DNA from: Marinobacter goseongensis
GTDB taxonomy: Bacteria > Pseudomonadota > Gammaproteobacteria > Pseudomonadales > Oleiphilaceae
Direction of reading: 5' to 3'
Length of the DNA: 64,000 nucleotides
Assembly (NCBI RefSeq): GCF_023156235.1
Contig: NZ_JAKZAI010000005.1
Location: forward strand, 1-64,000
Made by a program: the position numbers and the translations under genes. The notes under the pieces were generated by a model. That model worked only from the letters and a program-made list of their open reading frames with translations. It was not told the origin of the DNA and ran no database searches. Shown piece by piece: positions 27,741 to 37,590 of the stretch (positions are counted from its first letter, which is position 1; each line of letters begins with the position of its first letter).

Positions 27741-28406
27741 ATGGATACGGATCAGATCATCAGCCTCATGGACCAGAACAGCATTGCCCTCGTGATATCA
27801 GCGGTCGCGCTGATCGTGGCGGTGGGCACTCTCGTATATTCGTCCAGCGCCCGGCGAAACCAGGCTTACCTGGATGCCCAGCTCAAGCAACGCACGGAAA
27901 CCCTCTGGCGCGATATGGACGAACTTCGCATCAACCAGTTCAATGGCACCCCGCCGCCCCTGCTCGGTGCCGCAGGCGGTGCTCCCGAATCGGCCCAATT
28001 CTCTGCCGAGAAGGCCGCGTACGACATTATCTGGCCGCAACTGTGGTTGCTGCACGACCGGCTGGGCATGTTCCTGCGCACAGTGGAATCCGGCGAGCCG
28101 GCCGGTGAACTCCGGCTGGAAGCGCGTAACGCCGCACTGGAAGCGAGGAATGCGTTGAATCGTCATCGCCCCTACTGCCATGAGGAAGTAGACACGCTGG
28201 TCACCAGGGTGATTGATACGGAGATCAAGGCACATCTCGCCGCCTGCCAGTACATGGATCTGCTGAAAGATACCGCCACCTCCGACACCACCCACGACCG
28301 CAATATCCAGCGGGAGAAATTCCACCTGCTGTACGATGGGGAGGCGCGGGAACTGATGAATCAGGTGGTTTCCATTATCCGACGACGCACCCTCAGGACA
28401 AGCTGA
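27741..28406 (+). CDS. Hypothetical membrane-anchored protein
   Basis: A 221-residue protein with one N-terminal transmembrane helix (about residues 15-35), then a long, charged, mostly helical cytoplasmic part rich in Arg, Glu and Ala. The frame ends exactly one base before the DUF3750 gene starts (TGA then ATG), so the two are probably cotranscribed and translated together. I do not recognise a family. Confidence 0.75.
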   Translation: MDTDQIISLMDQNSIALVISAVALIVAVGTLVYSSSARRNQAYLDAQLKQRTETLWRDMDELRINQFNGTPPPLLGAAGGAPESAQFSAEKAAYDIIWPQLWLLHDRLGMFLRTVESGEPAGELRLEARNAALEARNALNRHRPYCHEEVDTLVTRVIDTEIKAHLAACQYMDLLKDTATSDTTHDRNIQREKFHLLYDGEARELMNQVVSIIRRRTLRTS

Positions 28407-29180
28407 ATGAGACGATTTTTGAAAGTAACCACCTGGTTCTTCGGTGGTTTGTTCATGATGTTGGCCGGCCCTCTGCTGCTGGCCACCAGCGGCACCCTGC
28501 ACAGCGCCGAAAGCTGGCAGACCGCGTCCAGGGACAGCGCCGGAATCGCCCCGCTGGCGGCGGAAACCGAAGAAGCCATCATTCAGGTGTACGGTGCCCG
28601 GGCCTGGAGCTGGCGCGGCTATTTTGCCGTGCATACGTGGATCAGTACGAAAGAAAAAGCAGCGGAGCAGTATTACGTGCATGAGGTGACTGGCTGGCGT
28701 CAGTACGTGGTAAATTCACGCCCCGGAGACCCGGACCGCCGCTGGTATGGGGCCGAACCGGTGCTGTACGCCGACATTCGTGGCGAGGAAGCCGAAGCCC
28801 TCATTCCCGGCATTTACGAGGCGGTGCAGACCTACCCCTATCCAGACGAATATGAAGCCTGGCCCGGGCCCAACAGCAACACCTTCGTGGCCTGGGTGAT
28901 TCGCGAAACCGAGGGCCTGGACGTGGCTCTGCCGAACCATGCCATCGGCAAGGACTATCTGGGAGATCGCGTGGGCGCATCGGTCCCCGGCGGCTCGGGC
29001 TATCAGCTCTCACTGGGGGGCTATTTCGGTTTGCTGGCCGGCGTTCGGGAGGGGCTGGAGCTGAACGTGCTGGGCTTGTCGCTGGGCATAAACCCGCTGG
29101 GTCTGGGTATCAAGCTACCGGGCATTGGTGAGCTGGCACTGAGGAATACCAATCCGATGGCCTCCGAATCTGGAGAGTAA
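28407..29180 (+). CDS. DUF3750 protein
   Basis: A 257-residue protein with an N-terminal membrane segment (residues 8-28). The DUF3750 domain includes IIQVYGARAWSWRGYFAVHTW and SNTFVAWVIRETEGLDVALP, which looks like a papain-like or NlpC-related fold with conserved His and Asn. The C-terminus is rich in Gly and Leu (LGLSLGINPLGLGIKLPGIG). The function is not established. It directly follows the hypothetical gene. Confidence 0.88.
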   Translation: MRRFLKVTTWFFGGLFMMLAGPLLLATSGTLHSAESWQTASRDSAGIAPLAAETEEAIIQVYGARAWSWRGYFAVHTWISTKEKAAEQYYVHEVTGWRQYVVNSRPGDPDRRWYGAEPVLYADIRGEEAEALIPGIYEAVQTYPYPDEYEAWPGPNSNTFVAWVIRETEGLDVALPNHAIGKDYLGDRVGASVPGGSGYQLSLGGYFGLLAGVREGLELNVLGLSLGINPLGLGIKLPGIGELALRNTNPMASESGE

Positions 29181-29209
29181 TGTCAAGACGACGGTGGCCT
29201 GCCCGAAGC

Positions 29210-29521
29210 TCAGAACAGATAACGCACCGCCGCAGCGGCGGCAATCCCGGCAGCGATCGACGGCAGCGGTTTGCGCAACACCAGCATGGTCACTGCGGTG
29301 ACCAGCAGAGCCGCTCGGGCGCCGGCATCGCCGTCAAAGGCCATGGGCACAACAATGGCGATCAGCACCGAGCTGGCCATGGTGTTGATAAAGCTTTCGA
29401 CGCGCGGGCTGATCCGCACGAACGACATGGCGAACACGCCGCCATAGCGGGTTGCCAGCGTCACCACCGTCATGATGGCGATGAGCAGCAATATGCCGGA
29501 GGTGGTGGTCTCGATGGTCAT
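29210..29521 (-). CDS. azlD: AzlD-type branched-chain amino acid export subunit
   Basis: A 103-residue protein with three to four transmembrane helices and the AzlD motif TLATRYGGVFAM, partner of AzlC in a two-component exporter. The start at 29521 overlaps the azlC stop by four bases (ATGA), so the small subunit is translationally coupled. The substrate (branched-chain amino acids in related pairs) is inferred from family. Confidence 0.9.
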   Translation of the reverse strand: MTIETTTSGILLLIAIMTVVTLATRYGGVFAMSFVRISPRVESFINTMASSVLIAIVVPMAFDGDAGARAALLVTAVTMLVLRKPLPSIAAGIAAAAAVRYLF

Positions 29522-30228
29522 ACCGGTTTTTTCTCCAGCCAGAACAACCCGACCACGCCACCCGCCAGGGCGCCGACCACAACGTGTGTGTGAGGGGGCA
29601 GATACCAGTAGGCGGCCAGCGCGGCGGCCGCGGCGACAGCCCAGGCAACCAGAATGCGAGGGGATTTTTTGCCACCCAGAGCCATAGCGAGCAGGAAGCA
29701 ACCGAGCACCATGTCCAGGCCCAGGCTCTGGGGGTCTTGCAGCAGGCGACCGAAGTAAACGCCCATCAGGGTGCCGATCATCCAGGCCAGCCACAATGCC
29801 AGCCCGCCGCCAAGAATCACTTCCAGATTACGCCGGCCACTCTGATATTCCTGGGCCGACACCGCCCAGTTGGCGTCGGTCAACAGCAGCAACACGCCAT
29901 AGCGCTGACGGGGCGGTAACTCTTTGAGCATCGGGTACAGTGACGCCCCCATCAACAGATGGCGGGAGTTAATAGCGAACACCACGGCGATCAACGGTAA
30001 CACTGAAACCTGGGCGCCCCACATATCGACGGCCGCAAACTGGGACGCGCCGGCAAACACGGTTGCGCTCATCAGCAACGCCTGCAGCGGCTCCAACCCC
30101 TTCTGGATGGCCGCCAGGCCAAAGGCAGCACCAAACGCCACCACAAACAAGGAGATGGGAAGCAGCCGGACAAACTCAAGGCGCACCTTGGCCGGCTGAA
30201 GCTGATAAGGATAGGAAGCGACAGACAT
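29518..30228 (-). CDS. azlC: AzlC-type amino acid export permease
   Basis: A 236-residue inner-membrane protein with about seven helices and the family motifs FGAAFGLAAIQKGL, ATVFAGASQFAAVDMW and AINSRHLLMGASLYPML. With AzlD it forms an exporter resembling YgaZ/YgaH (L-valine export). It heads the two-gene operon. A TATACG -10-like element lies about 45 bp upstream. Confidence 0.92.
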   Translation of the reverse strand: MSVASYPYQLQPAKVRLEFVRLLPISLFVVAFGAAFGLAAIQKGLEPLQALLMSATVFAGASQFAAVDMWGAQVSVLPLIAVVFAINSRHLLMGASLYPMLKELPPRQRYGVLLLLTDANWAVSAQEYQSGRRNLEVILGGGLALWLAWMIGTLMGVYFGRLLQDPQSLGLDMVLGCFLLAMALGGKKSPRILVAWAVAAAAALAAYWYLPPHTHVVVGALAGGVVGLFWLEKKPV

Positions 30229-30287
30229 CAGAGAAAACTAAGTCAGAATCCTCAATCAGCGTATAGGTAGTTACCCGCAGACACGGC

Positions 30288-30830
30288 CTAATGCACGATG
30301 TGCACCCGACCGTCTGCCGCAGCAAACGGGTTGTTGAAGCTGCTGCCCTCGCCCTGCAATTTCGCTTCAGGGTGATTCCTTGCCATCACTTCCTTCATTT
30401 GCTCTGCATCGGCCTTGGGCACATCCACCATGACCAGGTGCCGTCCGGATTCGATGTCACCGTGGAATTTCCGGATGCGGTAGTTCTCCGTGCCGATACC
30501 GCCAAAGCCGCCGAGCCAGCCGCCGGCAATGACCGCGAACACGCCCATCGCAACATATGCAGAGAGCGGCCAGCCAAAGCCGCCCCACGTGGCAATGGGT
30601 ACCACGAAAAACAGTGCGAACAGGCCACCGATGATCATTCCCCGTTCCACAAACCGGGGCAGATCGGTCTTATCAAGCACGCTGGCGGTGTGCAGCCTGT
30701 GGGTATAGAGCCCTGCCTCATCCTTGCTGAAGATGTGGAACCGCCAGTCGGTAATGCCACGCTCGTGCAGATCCTCGGAAATACTCTCGACACTGTCGAT
30801 AGTGTCCACCAGATAGAAGAGCCGTTTCAT
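30288..30830 (-). CDS. Hypothetical two-helix membrane protein (DUF1269-like)
   Basis: A 180-residue protein. An N-terminal soluble domain (MKRLFYLVDTIDSVESISED) resembles general-stress or flavin-reactive alpha/beta folds. Two transmembrane helices span about residues 66-108 with glycine-rich LGGFGGIGTENYRIRKF, and a C-terminal domain contains RHLVMVDVPKADAEQMKEVM. Similar proteins are often annotated DUF1269 or, probably wrongly, magnesium transporters. It is divergent from the IOR gene. Confidence 0.75.
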   Translation of the reverse strand: MKRLFYLVDTIDSVESISEDLHERGITDWRFHIFSKDEAGLYTHRLHTASVLDKTDLPRFVERGMIIGGLFALFFVVPIATWGGFGWPLSAYVAMGVFAVIAGGWLGGFGGIGTENYRIRKFHGDIESGRHLVMVDVPKADAEQMKEVMARNHPEAKLQGEGSSFNNPFAAADGRVHIVH

Positions 30831-31146
30831 AATCGTCCTCCACTCAGATGCCCTGAGTCAGATGATGTGACTTGATTATAAAAAAACCAACACAGCTAAC
30901 CTGATGATTGTTCAAATCGTTTTACGATAAGCAAAACCGGGATATGGCGACTGCATCTAAAGATTCCGGTTTCAGCGTTGACGTTAACGTCAATTGCAGC
31001 TAATTTGTTTTTCGTTCCGCCCCAAAAGGGCACTCCAGAACGGAGCACCGGGACACCTGAAATCGAACCGCCGGCCAAAAGCCGGACGACAAGAACAAGA
31101 TACCCGCTCATGCCGAGATCCGGCCAGGTGGGAGAGGATTTCACAC
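30831..31146 (+). promoter_or_regulatory. Divergent region upstream of iorAB
   Basis: A 316-bp gap. It contains a promoter with TTGACG at 30978-30983, a 17-bp spacer and TAATTT at 31001-31006, overlapped by a 16-bp palindrome, followed by a leader of about 130 nt. A GGGAGAGGA sequence ends about 9 bp before the IOR start at 31147. A short AT-rich stretch near 30870-30890 may serve the minus-strand gene. Confidence 0.55.
30978..30993. promoter_or_regulatory. LiuR-like 16-bp palindromic operator
   Basis: TTGACGTTAACGTCAA is a perfect 16-bp palindrome and overlaps the -35 element of the predicted promoter. From memory it resembles the site of LiuR, a MerR-family regulator of branched-chain amino acid catabolism, which fits the downstream IOR and leucine dehydrogenase genes. 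Confidence 0.6.
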
Positions 31147-34100
31147 ATGCCACATGTTTCACGCACCCCCGACGGGCTGCGTCCCGTCAGCCTTGACGAT
31201 GTCTGGGAAAAAAATTCCGGCACTGTCTACATGAACGGCAGCCAGGCCCTGGCCCGCCTTCCCCTGCTGCAAGCCCAGCTTGATCGCGCCAACAGCCTCA
31301 ATACCGCCGGCTTTATTTCCGGCTACCGCGGCTCGCCCCTTGGCGGTTTCGACAAGGTGCTGTGGAAAGCTCGCGATTATCTGAAAAAACAGAACATCCA
31401 CTTTCTCCCGGGCATCAATGAGGACCTGGGTGCAACGGCGGTCTGGGGCGCCCAGCAGGTCAATATTTTCGAGGGCGCCCAATACGATGGCGTGTTCAGC
31501 CTGTGGTACGGCAAGGGTCCCGGTGTCGACCGCACCGGCGATGTCTTCAAACACGCCAACGCAGCCGGCACCTCCCGTTTCGGTGGTGTGCTGGCCGTGG
31601 CCGGCGACGACCATGCCTGCAAGTCCTCCACGCTGCCCCATCAGAGCGACTACGCCTTTCTCGATGCCGGGATGCCGGTACTGAACCCGGCGGGCATCCA
31701 GGACATTCTGGACATGGGCCTGTATGGCTGGGCCATGTCCCGCTTCAGCGGCTGTTGGGTGGGCTTCAAGGCCCTGGCAGAAAACATGGATTCGTCCATT
31801 TCCGCCAACATTGATCTCAGCCGCATCGACATTCGCCTGCCACGCGAGTTCCCGATGCCCGAAGGCGGGCTCAATTCCCGCTGGCCGGACAAACCCATGG
31901 CGCAGGAGGAACGCCTGCACCGCTATAAGCTGGAGGCCGCCAAAGCCTTCTGCCGCGCCAACCGGCTCGACCACACCGTGTATTCCGCCCGCCAGCCGAG
32001 ATTTGGCATTGTCACCACCGGCAAAGCCTATCTGGACGTGATTCAGGCCCTGGCCGACCTCGGGCTGGGCCAGGAAGAACGCGAAACCATCGGCCTGACC
32101 GTCTATAAGGTCGCCATGCCCTGGCCGCTGGAGCCGGAGGGCATCTACGAATTTGCCACGGGCCTGGAAGAAATCCTGGTAGTGGAGGAAAAGCGGGGGC
32201 TGATCGAGGATCAGCTCAAAACCCAGCTCTACAGCTGGCAGGATGGCCAACGGCCCAATGTCATCGGCAAACGGGACGACCACGGTCACGATCTGCTGCC
32301 GACCATTGCCGAACTGACCCCCGCCATGGTGGCCCGCGCCATCGCTTCTCGGCTCGACGGCCGCTACTGCAACGACACCCTGCAGAAACGCCTGGACTTC
32401 CTCACCGAAAAAGAACACAGCCTCGCCAACCCGCGGGAGCGTCTGGAGCGCACCCCGCACTTCTGCTCCGGCTGCCCCCACAACACCTCCACCCAGGTGC
32501 CGGAGGGCAGTCGTGCCCTGGGCGGCATCGGTTGCCATTACATGGCCACCTGGATGGATCGGGGCACCGACACCTTCACCCAGATGGGTGGCGAGGGCGT
32601 GACCTGGCTTGGCCAGGCGCCCTTTACCAGCCAGAAGCACGTGTTCCAGAATCTCGGCGATGGCACCTATTTCCATTCCGGCGTGCTGGCCATTCGCGCG
32701 GCCATTGCCTCCGGCGCCAACATCACCTACAAAATTCTCTACAACGACGCCGTGGCCATGACCGGCGGCCAGCCGGTAGATGGCACCCTCAGCGTGCAGC
32801 AGATCAGCCACCAGCTCTACGGCGAGGGCGTTCGTCGCATTGCCGTGGTCAGTGACGACATTGACAAGTACCCGTCCCGCGCGGACTTTGCCGACCGCAC
32901 CACCTTCCATGACCGCAACGACCTGGACGCGGTTCAGCGGGAACTGCGGGAGCTCGAGGGCTGCTCGGTGATCATCTACGATCAGACCTGCGCCGCCGAA
33001 AAACGTCGCCGTCGTAAACGCGGCACCATGGCCGATCCCGACCAGCGGGTGATGATTCACTCCGACGTGTGCGAGGGCTGTGGCGATTGCGGCATCCAGT
33101 CCAACTGCCTGTCGATCCTGCCCAAGGAAACCGACGCGGGCCGCAAGCGCACCATCGACCAGTCTGGCTGCAACAAGGATTTCTCCTGCGTGCGTGGCTT
33201 CTGCCCCAGCTTTGTCACCGTCAAGGGCGGCAAGCTAAAGAAGCCTGCCGGCGTCAGCGCCGACGTCGACTTCCCTGCCCTGCCCGAGCCAACACCGGTG
33301 TCCGGCAACGACCCCTACGGCATTCTGCTCACCGGCGTGGGTGGCACCGGGGTGGTGACCGTCAGCGCCCTGCTGGGCATGGCGGCTCACATCGAAGGCA
33401 AAGGGGTGTCGGTGCTGGATCAGACCGGCCTGGCGCAGAAGTTCGGCGCCGTGGTCAGCCACATACGCATTAGCGACCGCCAGGAAAACATTCACGCGGT
33501 GCGGATTCCCGCCGGCGAAGCGGACCTGATGCTGGCGTTTGACCTGATGGTGGCGGCCACCGACGACGCCCTGGCGAAACTGGACACCCGTTTTTCCCGC
33601 GCGGTGGTCAATGCCGAGCCGGCGATGCCCGCAGCGTTCACCCGCGATCCGGATATCCAGTTCCCCGGCGAATCCATGGAGCAGAGTGTGCGGGAGGCCT
33701 GCCGCGCCGACGGCAGCTGGTTCCTCGATGCCGGTGGTCTGGCCAAGGCGCTGATGGCCGATGGCATGGCGGTGAACCTGTTTACTGTGGGCTTCGCCTA
33801 TCAGCAGGGCCTGCTGCCCCTGAGTGCCCAATCCATCGAACGTGCCATCGAGCTGAACAACGTGTCCGTCGAGAAAAACAAGCAGGCCTTCCTGTGGGGC
33901 CGCCGCGCTGCCCATGATCTGGAAAAGGTCAGGGCGCTGGCGTTCCCGGCACCGAAAGCTGCCGGCGCACAGACGGTTCAGGTGATGGAAACCACCGATC
34001 AGTTGATCGAACGCAACAAGGCGCACCTGACCGACTATCAAAGCATCGCACTGGCCAGACGATACGAGAAACTGGTGCGCGCTGCGGAGAAAGCCATTGC

Positions 34101-34659
34101 TGGCAGGCTGGGCCGCGACCCGATGCTGTTCCGCGCCATTGCCGAGAACTACGCGAAGGTGCTCGCGTACAAGGACGAGTACGAAGTGGCCCGCCTGTTC
34201 AGCAATGGCAGCCTGCGCAAGCAACTTGCCGAAGAGTTCGAGGGCGAAGTGGAGCTGGAATTCAATCTGGCGCCCCCGCTTCTGAGTCGCAGCAAGAACG
34301 GGGAACGGCCGAAAAAGCTCAAATTCGGAATGTGGATGGAAACCGTGTTCGCGCTGCTGGCCAAAGCCCGGGGTCTGCGCGGCACCCCGCTGGACCCGTT
34401 CGGCTACACCGCCGATCGCCGGCTGGAACGCAGGATCATCCGGGAATACGAGGCCGACGTGGCCTTCCTGCTCCGGCATCTGAGCTCGGATCACGCCGTG
34501 GCGGCCCGCAACCTGGCTAGCCTGCCGGCCAAAATCCGCGGTTACGGCCCGGTGAAAGAGCACGCTTACCAGGCCACCCGCAAGGAACGCAACCAGTGGC
34601 GGGCCGAGCTCAACCCGCAGGCGCGGGAACATCAGCAAATCGCCAACGCGGCGGTCTAA
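31147..34659 (+). CDS. Indolepyruvate ferredoxin oxidoreductase, fused alpha-beta(-gamma) form
   Basis: Thiamine-diphosphate enzyme that oxidatively decarboxylates aryl- or branched 2-oxoacids from amino acid transamination to acyl-CoA, reducing ferredoxin. The 1170-residue chain has an N-terminal 2-oxoacid:ferredoxin oxidoreductase core and a ThDP-binding region with [16 protein letters not shown] and [15 protein letters not shown] ferredoxin-like cysteine set ([16 protein letters not shown] at about 641, then [14 protein letters not shown]) follows, and the gamma domain begins [16 protein letters not shown] at about 731. The start at 31147 has GGGAGAGGA upstream. It shares an operon with the leucine-type dehydrogenase, which would supply its oxoacids. 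Confidence 0.93.
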   Translation: MPHVSRTPDGLRPVSLDDVWEKNSGTVYMNGSQALARLPLLQAQLDRANSLNTAGFISGYRGSPLGGFDKVLWKARDYLKKQNIHFLPGINEDLGATAVWGAQQVNIFEGAQYDGVFSLWYGKGPGVDRTGDVFKHANAAGTSRFGGVLAVAGDDHACKSSTLPHQSDYAFLDAGMPVLNPAGIQDILDMGLYGWAMSRFSGCWVGFKALAENMDSSISANIDLSRIDIRLPREFPMPEGGLNSRWPDKPMAQEERLHRYKLEAAKAFCRANRLDHTVYSARQPRFGIVTTGKAYLDVIQALADLGLGQEERETIGLTVYKVAMPWPLEPEGIYEFATGLEEILVVEEKRGLIEDQLKTQLYSWQDGQRPNVIGKRDDHGHDLLPTIAELTPAMVARAIASRLDGRYCNDTLQKRLDFLTEKEHSLANPRERLERTPHFCSGCPHNTSTQVPEGSRALGGIGCHYMATWMDRGTDTFTQMGGEGVTWLGQAPFTSQKHVFQNLGDGTYFHSGVLAIRAAIASGANITYKILYNDAVAMTGGQPVDGTLSVQQISHQLYGEGVRRIAVVSDDIDKYPSRADFADRTTFHDRNDLDAVQRELRELEGCSVIIYDQTCAAEKRRRRKRGTMADPDQRVMIHSDVCEGCGDCGIQSNCLSILPKETDAGRKRTIDQSGCNKDFSCVRGFCPSFVTVKGGKLKKPAGVSADVDFPALPEPTPVSGNDPYGILLTGVGGTGVVTVSALLGMAAHIEGKGVSVLDQTGLAQKFGAVVSHIRISDRQENIHAVRIPAGEADLMLAFDLMVAATDDALAKLDTRFSRAVVNAEPAMPAAFTRDPDIQFPGESMEQSVREACRADGSWFLDAGGLAKALMADGMAVNLFTVGFAYQQGLLPLSAQSIERAIELNNVSVEKNKQAFLWGRRAAHDLEKVRALAFPAPKAAGAQTVQVMETTDQLIERNKAHLTDYQSIALARRYEKLVRAAEKAIAGRLGRDPMLFRAIAENYAKVLAYKDEYEVARLFSNGSLRKQLAEEFEGEVELEFNLAPPLLSRSKNGERPKKLKFGMWMETVFALLAKARGLRGTPLDPFGYTADRRLERRIIREYEADVAFLLRHLSSDHAVAARNLASLPAKIRGYGPVKEHAYQATRKERNQWRAELNPQAREHQQIANAAV

Positions 34660-34775
34660 ACTGTAAACAGGGCGGCCGGCCTCTACCTTGGGGCCGGGCC
34701 GGCTGCCCGCTCCATCAAGTCGCTTCCGCAGGCCTCACAAGGGCAGCGGCGGCCACGGACGAGAGGCAAAACGCC

Positions 34776-35876
34776 ATGAACGTATTCAGCCATCCCGAGT
34801 TCGACAACCACGAACACCTGTCCTTTTTCTGTGACCCGGAAACCGGACTGAAAGCCATTGTGGCCATCCACAACACCTCCCGCGGCCCGGCCCTGGGCGG
34901 ATGCCGCATGTTCCCCTACGCCACGGACGAAGAAGCCCTGCGTGATGTGCTGCGGCTGTCCCGGGGCATGACCTACAAGTCTGCCCTGGCCAACCTGGAT
35001 CTGGGCGGCGGCAAGTCGGTGATCATTGGCGATCCCCGCAAAGACAAAACCGAGGCACTCATGGAAGCCCTCGGCCGCCATCTGGAAAGCCTGGGCGGCC
35101 AGTACATTGCCGCGGAGGACTCGGGTACCAGCGTACCGGACCTCAAGGTGATGGGTCGTCACACCCGGCACGTCGCCGGTATTGCCGACCGCACCGGTTT
35201 TGACGGCAACCCCAGCAACGGCGACCCCTCGCCGGCCACGGCCTATGGCACGTTCATTGGCCTGCAGGCCGCTGTAAAGCACAAGCTGGATCGCACCGAT
35301 CTGACTGGCCTGAAAGTCGCCATTCAGGGCATTGGCAACGTCGGTTTCCGGCTCGCCCGGCACCTGAAAGAGGCGGGCGCGGAGCTGTGGGTCTACGACA
35401 TCCACGAGGACAACATGCAGCGGGCAGTGGATCAGCTGGGCGCCAGACCGGCGTCTGCTGAGGACATTCTGTTCCTGCCGGTGGATGTGGTGGCTCCCTG
35501 CGCCATGGGCGCGGTGCTGAACGGCGACAGCATCCCGCGGCTGCGGGCTCCGATCGTTGCCGGTGCCGCCAACAACCTGCTGGCGCGCCCGGAACACGAC
35601 GCCATGCTGCGGGATCGGGACATTCTCTATGCCCCGGACTTCGCCATCAACGCCGGCGGTATCATCGATGTGTTCTATGAGCGCACCGGCGCCACGCCGG
35701 GCACCGTGCGCGCCCATGTGGACACCATCGGCGACACCCTGACCGAAATTTTCAACCGTTCCAGCCGTTCAGGCCGCCCCACCGGGGCCATCGCTAACGA
35801 ACTGGCGGAAGAGCGGTTTCACAAACATACCGCGGGTGCCGGGCTGGCGCCTGAGCGGTTGGCTTGCACCGGGTAA
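34776..35876 (+). CDS. Leu/Phe/Val-type amino acid dehydrogenase
   Basis: NAD-dependent oxidative deamination of branched-chain or aromatic amino acids to 2-oxoacids. The 366-residue enzyme has the substrate motif [20 protein letters not shown], the lysine-containing active site [20 protein letters not shown], and Rossmann motif [15 protein letters not shown] near residue 185. The start at 34776 follows gagagg. It lies 116 bp after the IOR gene and ends at a strong terminator. Leucine, valine or phenylalanine preference cannot be told from sequence. Confidence 0.92.
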   Translation: MNVFSHPEFDNHEHLSFFCDPETGLKAIVAIHNTSRGPALGGCRMFPYATDEEALRDVLRLSRGMTYKSALANLDLGGGKSVIIGDPRKDKTEALMEALGRHLESLGGQYIAAEDSGTSVPDLKVMGRHTRHVAGIADRTGFDGNPSNGDPSPATAYGTFIGLQAAVKHKLDRTDLTGLKVAIQGIGNVGFRLARHLKEAGAELWVYDIHEDNMQRAVDQLGARPASAEDILFLPVDVVAPCAMGAVLNGDSIPRLRAPIVAGAANNLLARPEHDAMLRDRDILYAPDFAINAGGIIDVFYERTGATPGTVRAHVDTIGDTLTEIFNRSSRSGRPTGAIANELAEERFHKHTAGAGLAPERLACTG

Positions 35877-35899
35877 CCTGACACCGGTGCACCCCCCTT

Positions 35900-35932
35900 G
35901 GGAGCTGCAGGCTTCTGCAGTTCCTCTTTTTT
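35900..35932 (+). terminator. Terminator after the IOR-LeuDH operon
   Basis: ggagctgcag at 35901-35910 pairs with ctgcagttcc (one G-U pair), followed by TCTTTTTT. It separates the two-gene operon from the transporter gene, whose start is about 37 bp beyond. Confidence 0.85.
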
Positions 35933-35968
35933 AATCCCTGACAAAAACAAGTACCGCAGGAGATCGTC

Positions 35969-37381
35969 ATGTCTGTCACTTCATCAGGTTCGGCCACCTA
36001 TCCGGGGGCACTGGAAGGCGCCAACGCCAGACGCGGCCTCTGGTCGTCGCGCCTCGCCTTTATCCTTGCTGCCACCGGCTCCGCCGTCGGCCTCGGTAAT
36101 ATCTGGAAATTTCCCTACGTTACCGGCGAGAACGGCGGCGGCGCCTTCGTTCTGGTGTACCTGCTCTGCATTGCCATTGTCGGCATCCCCATCATGATGG
36201 CAGAAGTCATGATCGGCCGGCGCGGCGGGCGCAGCCCGGTCAACAGTTTGCGCCTGATTGCCGAGCGCGACCGGTTGAAACCGGCCTGGAAACTGGTGGG
36301 CGCCGTCGGCGTTCTGGCGGGCTTCCTGATTCTTTCGTTCTATTCCGTCATCGGCGGCTGGGCCATTTCCTATGTCGGCACCACCGCCAGCGGCCAGCTC
36401 ACCGGCCAGTCTGCCGACGCGGTTGGTGCCATTTTCTCGGGGCTGCTCAGCAACCCCACGACCCTGCTGGCCTGGCATACCCTGTTCATGGCGATGGTCA
36501 TGGTGGTGGTCGCACGCGGCGTGCGCGCCGGCCTGGAGCGGGCCGTCAGCATCCTGATGCCGGCCCTGTTCGTGTTGTTGCTGGTGGTGGTGGGCTACGC
36601 CATGACCACCGGCCACTTTGGCGAGGCCGCAGCTTTCCTGTTCCAGCCCGACTTTTCCAAACTCACCACCGCAGGCATTCTGGTGGCGCTGGGCCATGCC
36701 TTCTTCACTCTCAGCCTCGGCATGGCGGTGATGATGGCCTACGGCTCTTACCTGCCGAAAAACATCTCCATCGCCAAAACCTCGATCACAGTCTCTGTCA
36801 TCGACACCGGCGTGGCGCTGCTGGCGGGCCTGGCCATCTTCCCGATTGTGTTTGCCAATGGCCTCGAGCCAGGCGCCGGGCCCGGTCTGATTTTCCAGAC
36901 CCTGCCCCTGGCCTTCGGCCAGATGCCCATGGGCACCGTGTTTGGCACCCTGTTCTTTGTACTGCTGATCTTCGCGGCCTGGACGTCGGGGATTTCCCTG
37001 CTGGAACCGATTGTGGAATGGCTGGAGGAGCAAAAGGGCATGAACCGAGCGGTCAGCACCCTGGCGGCCGGCATTGTCTGCTGGGCACTCGGTATTGCCT
37101 CGATCCTGTCCCTGAACCTGTGGGCGGATGTGGCCCCACTGGGCTTTATCCCGATGCTGGAAGGCAAGACCATCTTCGACCTGCTCGACTTCTTCACCGC
37201 CAACATCCTGCTGCCGCTGGGTGGGTTGCTGGTGGCGCTGTTCGCCGGCTGGGTGATGTCCCGCCAGGCCATGGAAAACGAGCTGTCGCTGTCGCCGGCG
37301 ATGTTCAACCTGTGGTTGGTGACCGTTCGCTTCGTTACACCGGTGGCGGTAGCGGTGGTGTTTATCTACAACCTGCTGTAA
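35969..37381 (+). CDS. Sodium-dependent amino acid transporter, NSS (SNF) family
   Basis: A 470-residue Na+ symporter with about eleven or twelve helices. TM1 carries ATGSAVGLGNIWKFPYVTGE, which provides the Na+ and substrate sites in LeuT-fold transporters, followed by GGGAFVLVYLLCIAIVGIP. TM6-like GHAFFTLSLGMAVMMAYGSY is intact. Likely cargo is hydrophobic or aromatic amino acids, by association with the upstream catabolic pair. A terminator precedes it, so it may have its own promoter or be fed by read-through. Confidence 0.93.
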   Translation: MSVTSSGSATYPGALEGANARRGLWSSRLAFILAATGSAVGLGNIWKFPYVTGENGGGAFVLVYLLCIAIVGIPIMMAEVMIGRRGGRSPVNSLRLIAERDRLKPAWKLVGAVGVLAGFLILSFYSVIGGWAISYVGTTASGQLTGQSADAVGAIFSGLLSNPTTLLAWHTLFMAMVMVVVARGVRAGLERAVSILMPALFVLLLVVVGYAMTTGHFGEAAAFLFQPDFSKLTTAGILVALGHAFFTLSLGMAVMMAYGSYLPKNISIAKTSITVSVIDTGVALLAGLAIFPIVFANGLEPGAGPGLIFQTLPLAFGQMPMGTVFGTLFFVLLIFAAWTSGISLLEPIVEWLEEQKGMNRAVSTLAAGIVCWALGIASILSLNLWADVAPLGFIPMLEGKTIFDLLDFFTANILLPLGGLLVALFAGWVMSRQAMENELSLSPAMFNLWLVTVRFVTPVAVAVVFIYNLL

Positions 37382-37386
37382 GGCGC

Positions 37387-37480
37387 CAGGGAGGCGGTGT
37401 TTGCCGTCTCCCTGCCCCCCCTTACCCCCTTTTGCCCCTTGCCCCGACTGCACTTCCTGCCCCCAACGCTTTACGTCTTT
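37387..37480 (+). terminator. Hairpin plus C-rich tract, possible Rho-dependent terminator
   Basis: Just after the NSS gene, cagggaggcgg at 37387-37397 pairs with ccgtctccctg at 37404-37414 (one bulge or mismatch). There follow about 65 nt that are very rich in C and poor in G (runs CCCCCCC, CCCCC, CCCC), typical of Rho utilisation sites. No T-tract follows the stem. Confidence 0.45.
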
Positions 37481-37590
37481 TCACACCGTTTTACAGCTGT
37501 GACCACATTCTGTCCCTTTCTAACCGGCCAAAGCGGATGGGCGTCCCGTAAAGTGAACGGCATAGAACAATGGATCAGAGAGGTCACACC

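Noticed and set aside
31159..33060. 633-codon open frame antisense to the IOR gene
   Set aside because: Mirror of GC-biased third positions; no motifs or ribosome site, while the plus strand has all IOR motifs.
33235..34638. 467-codon open frame antisense to the IOR gene 3' half
   Set aside because: Same reason: antisense shadow.
34683..35717. 344-codon frame antisense to the leucine-type dehydrogenase gene
   Set aside because: Antisense shadow with no ribosome site or recognisable domain.
35984..37453. 489-codon open frame antisense to the NSS transporter gene
   Set aside because: Gln/His/Gly-rich low-complexity translation typical of antisense to a membrane protein gene.
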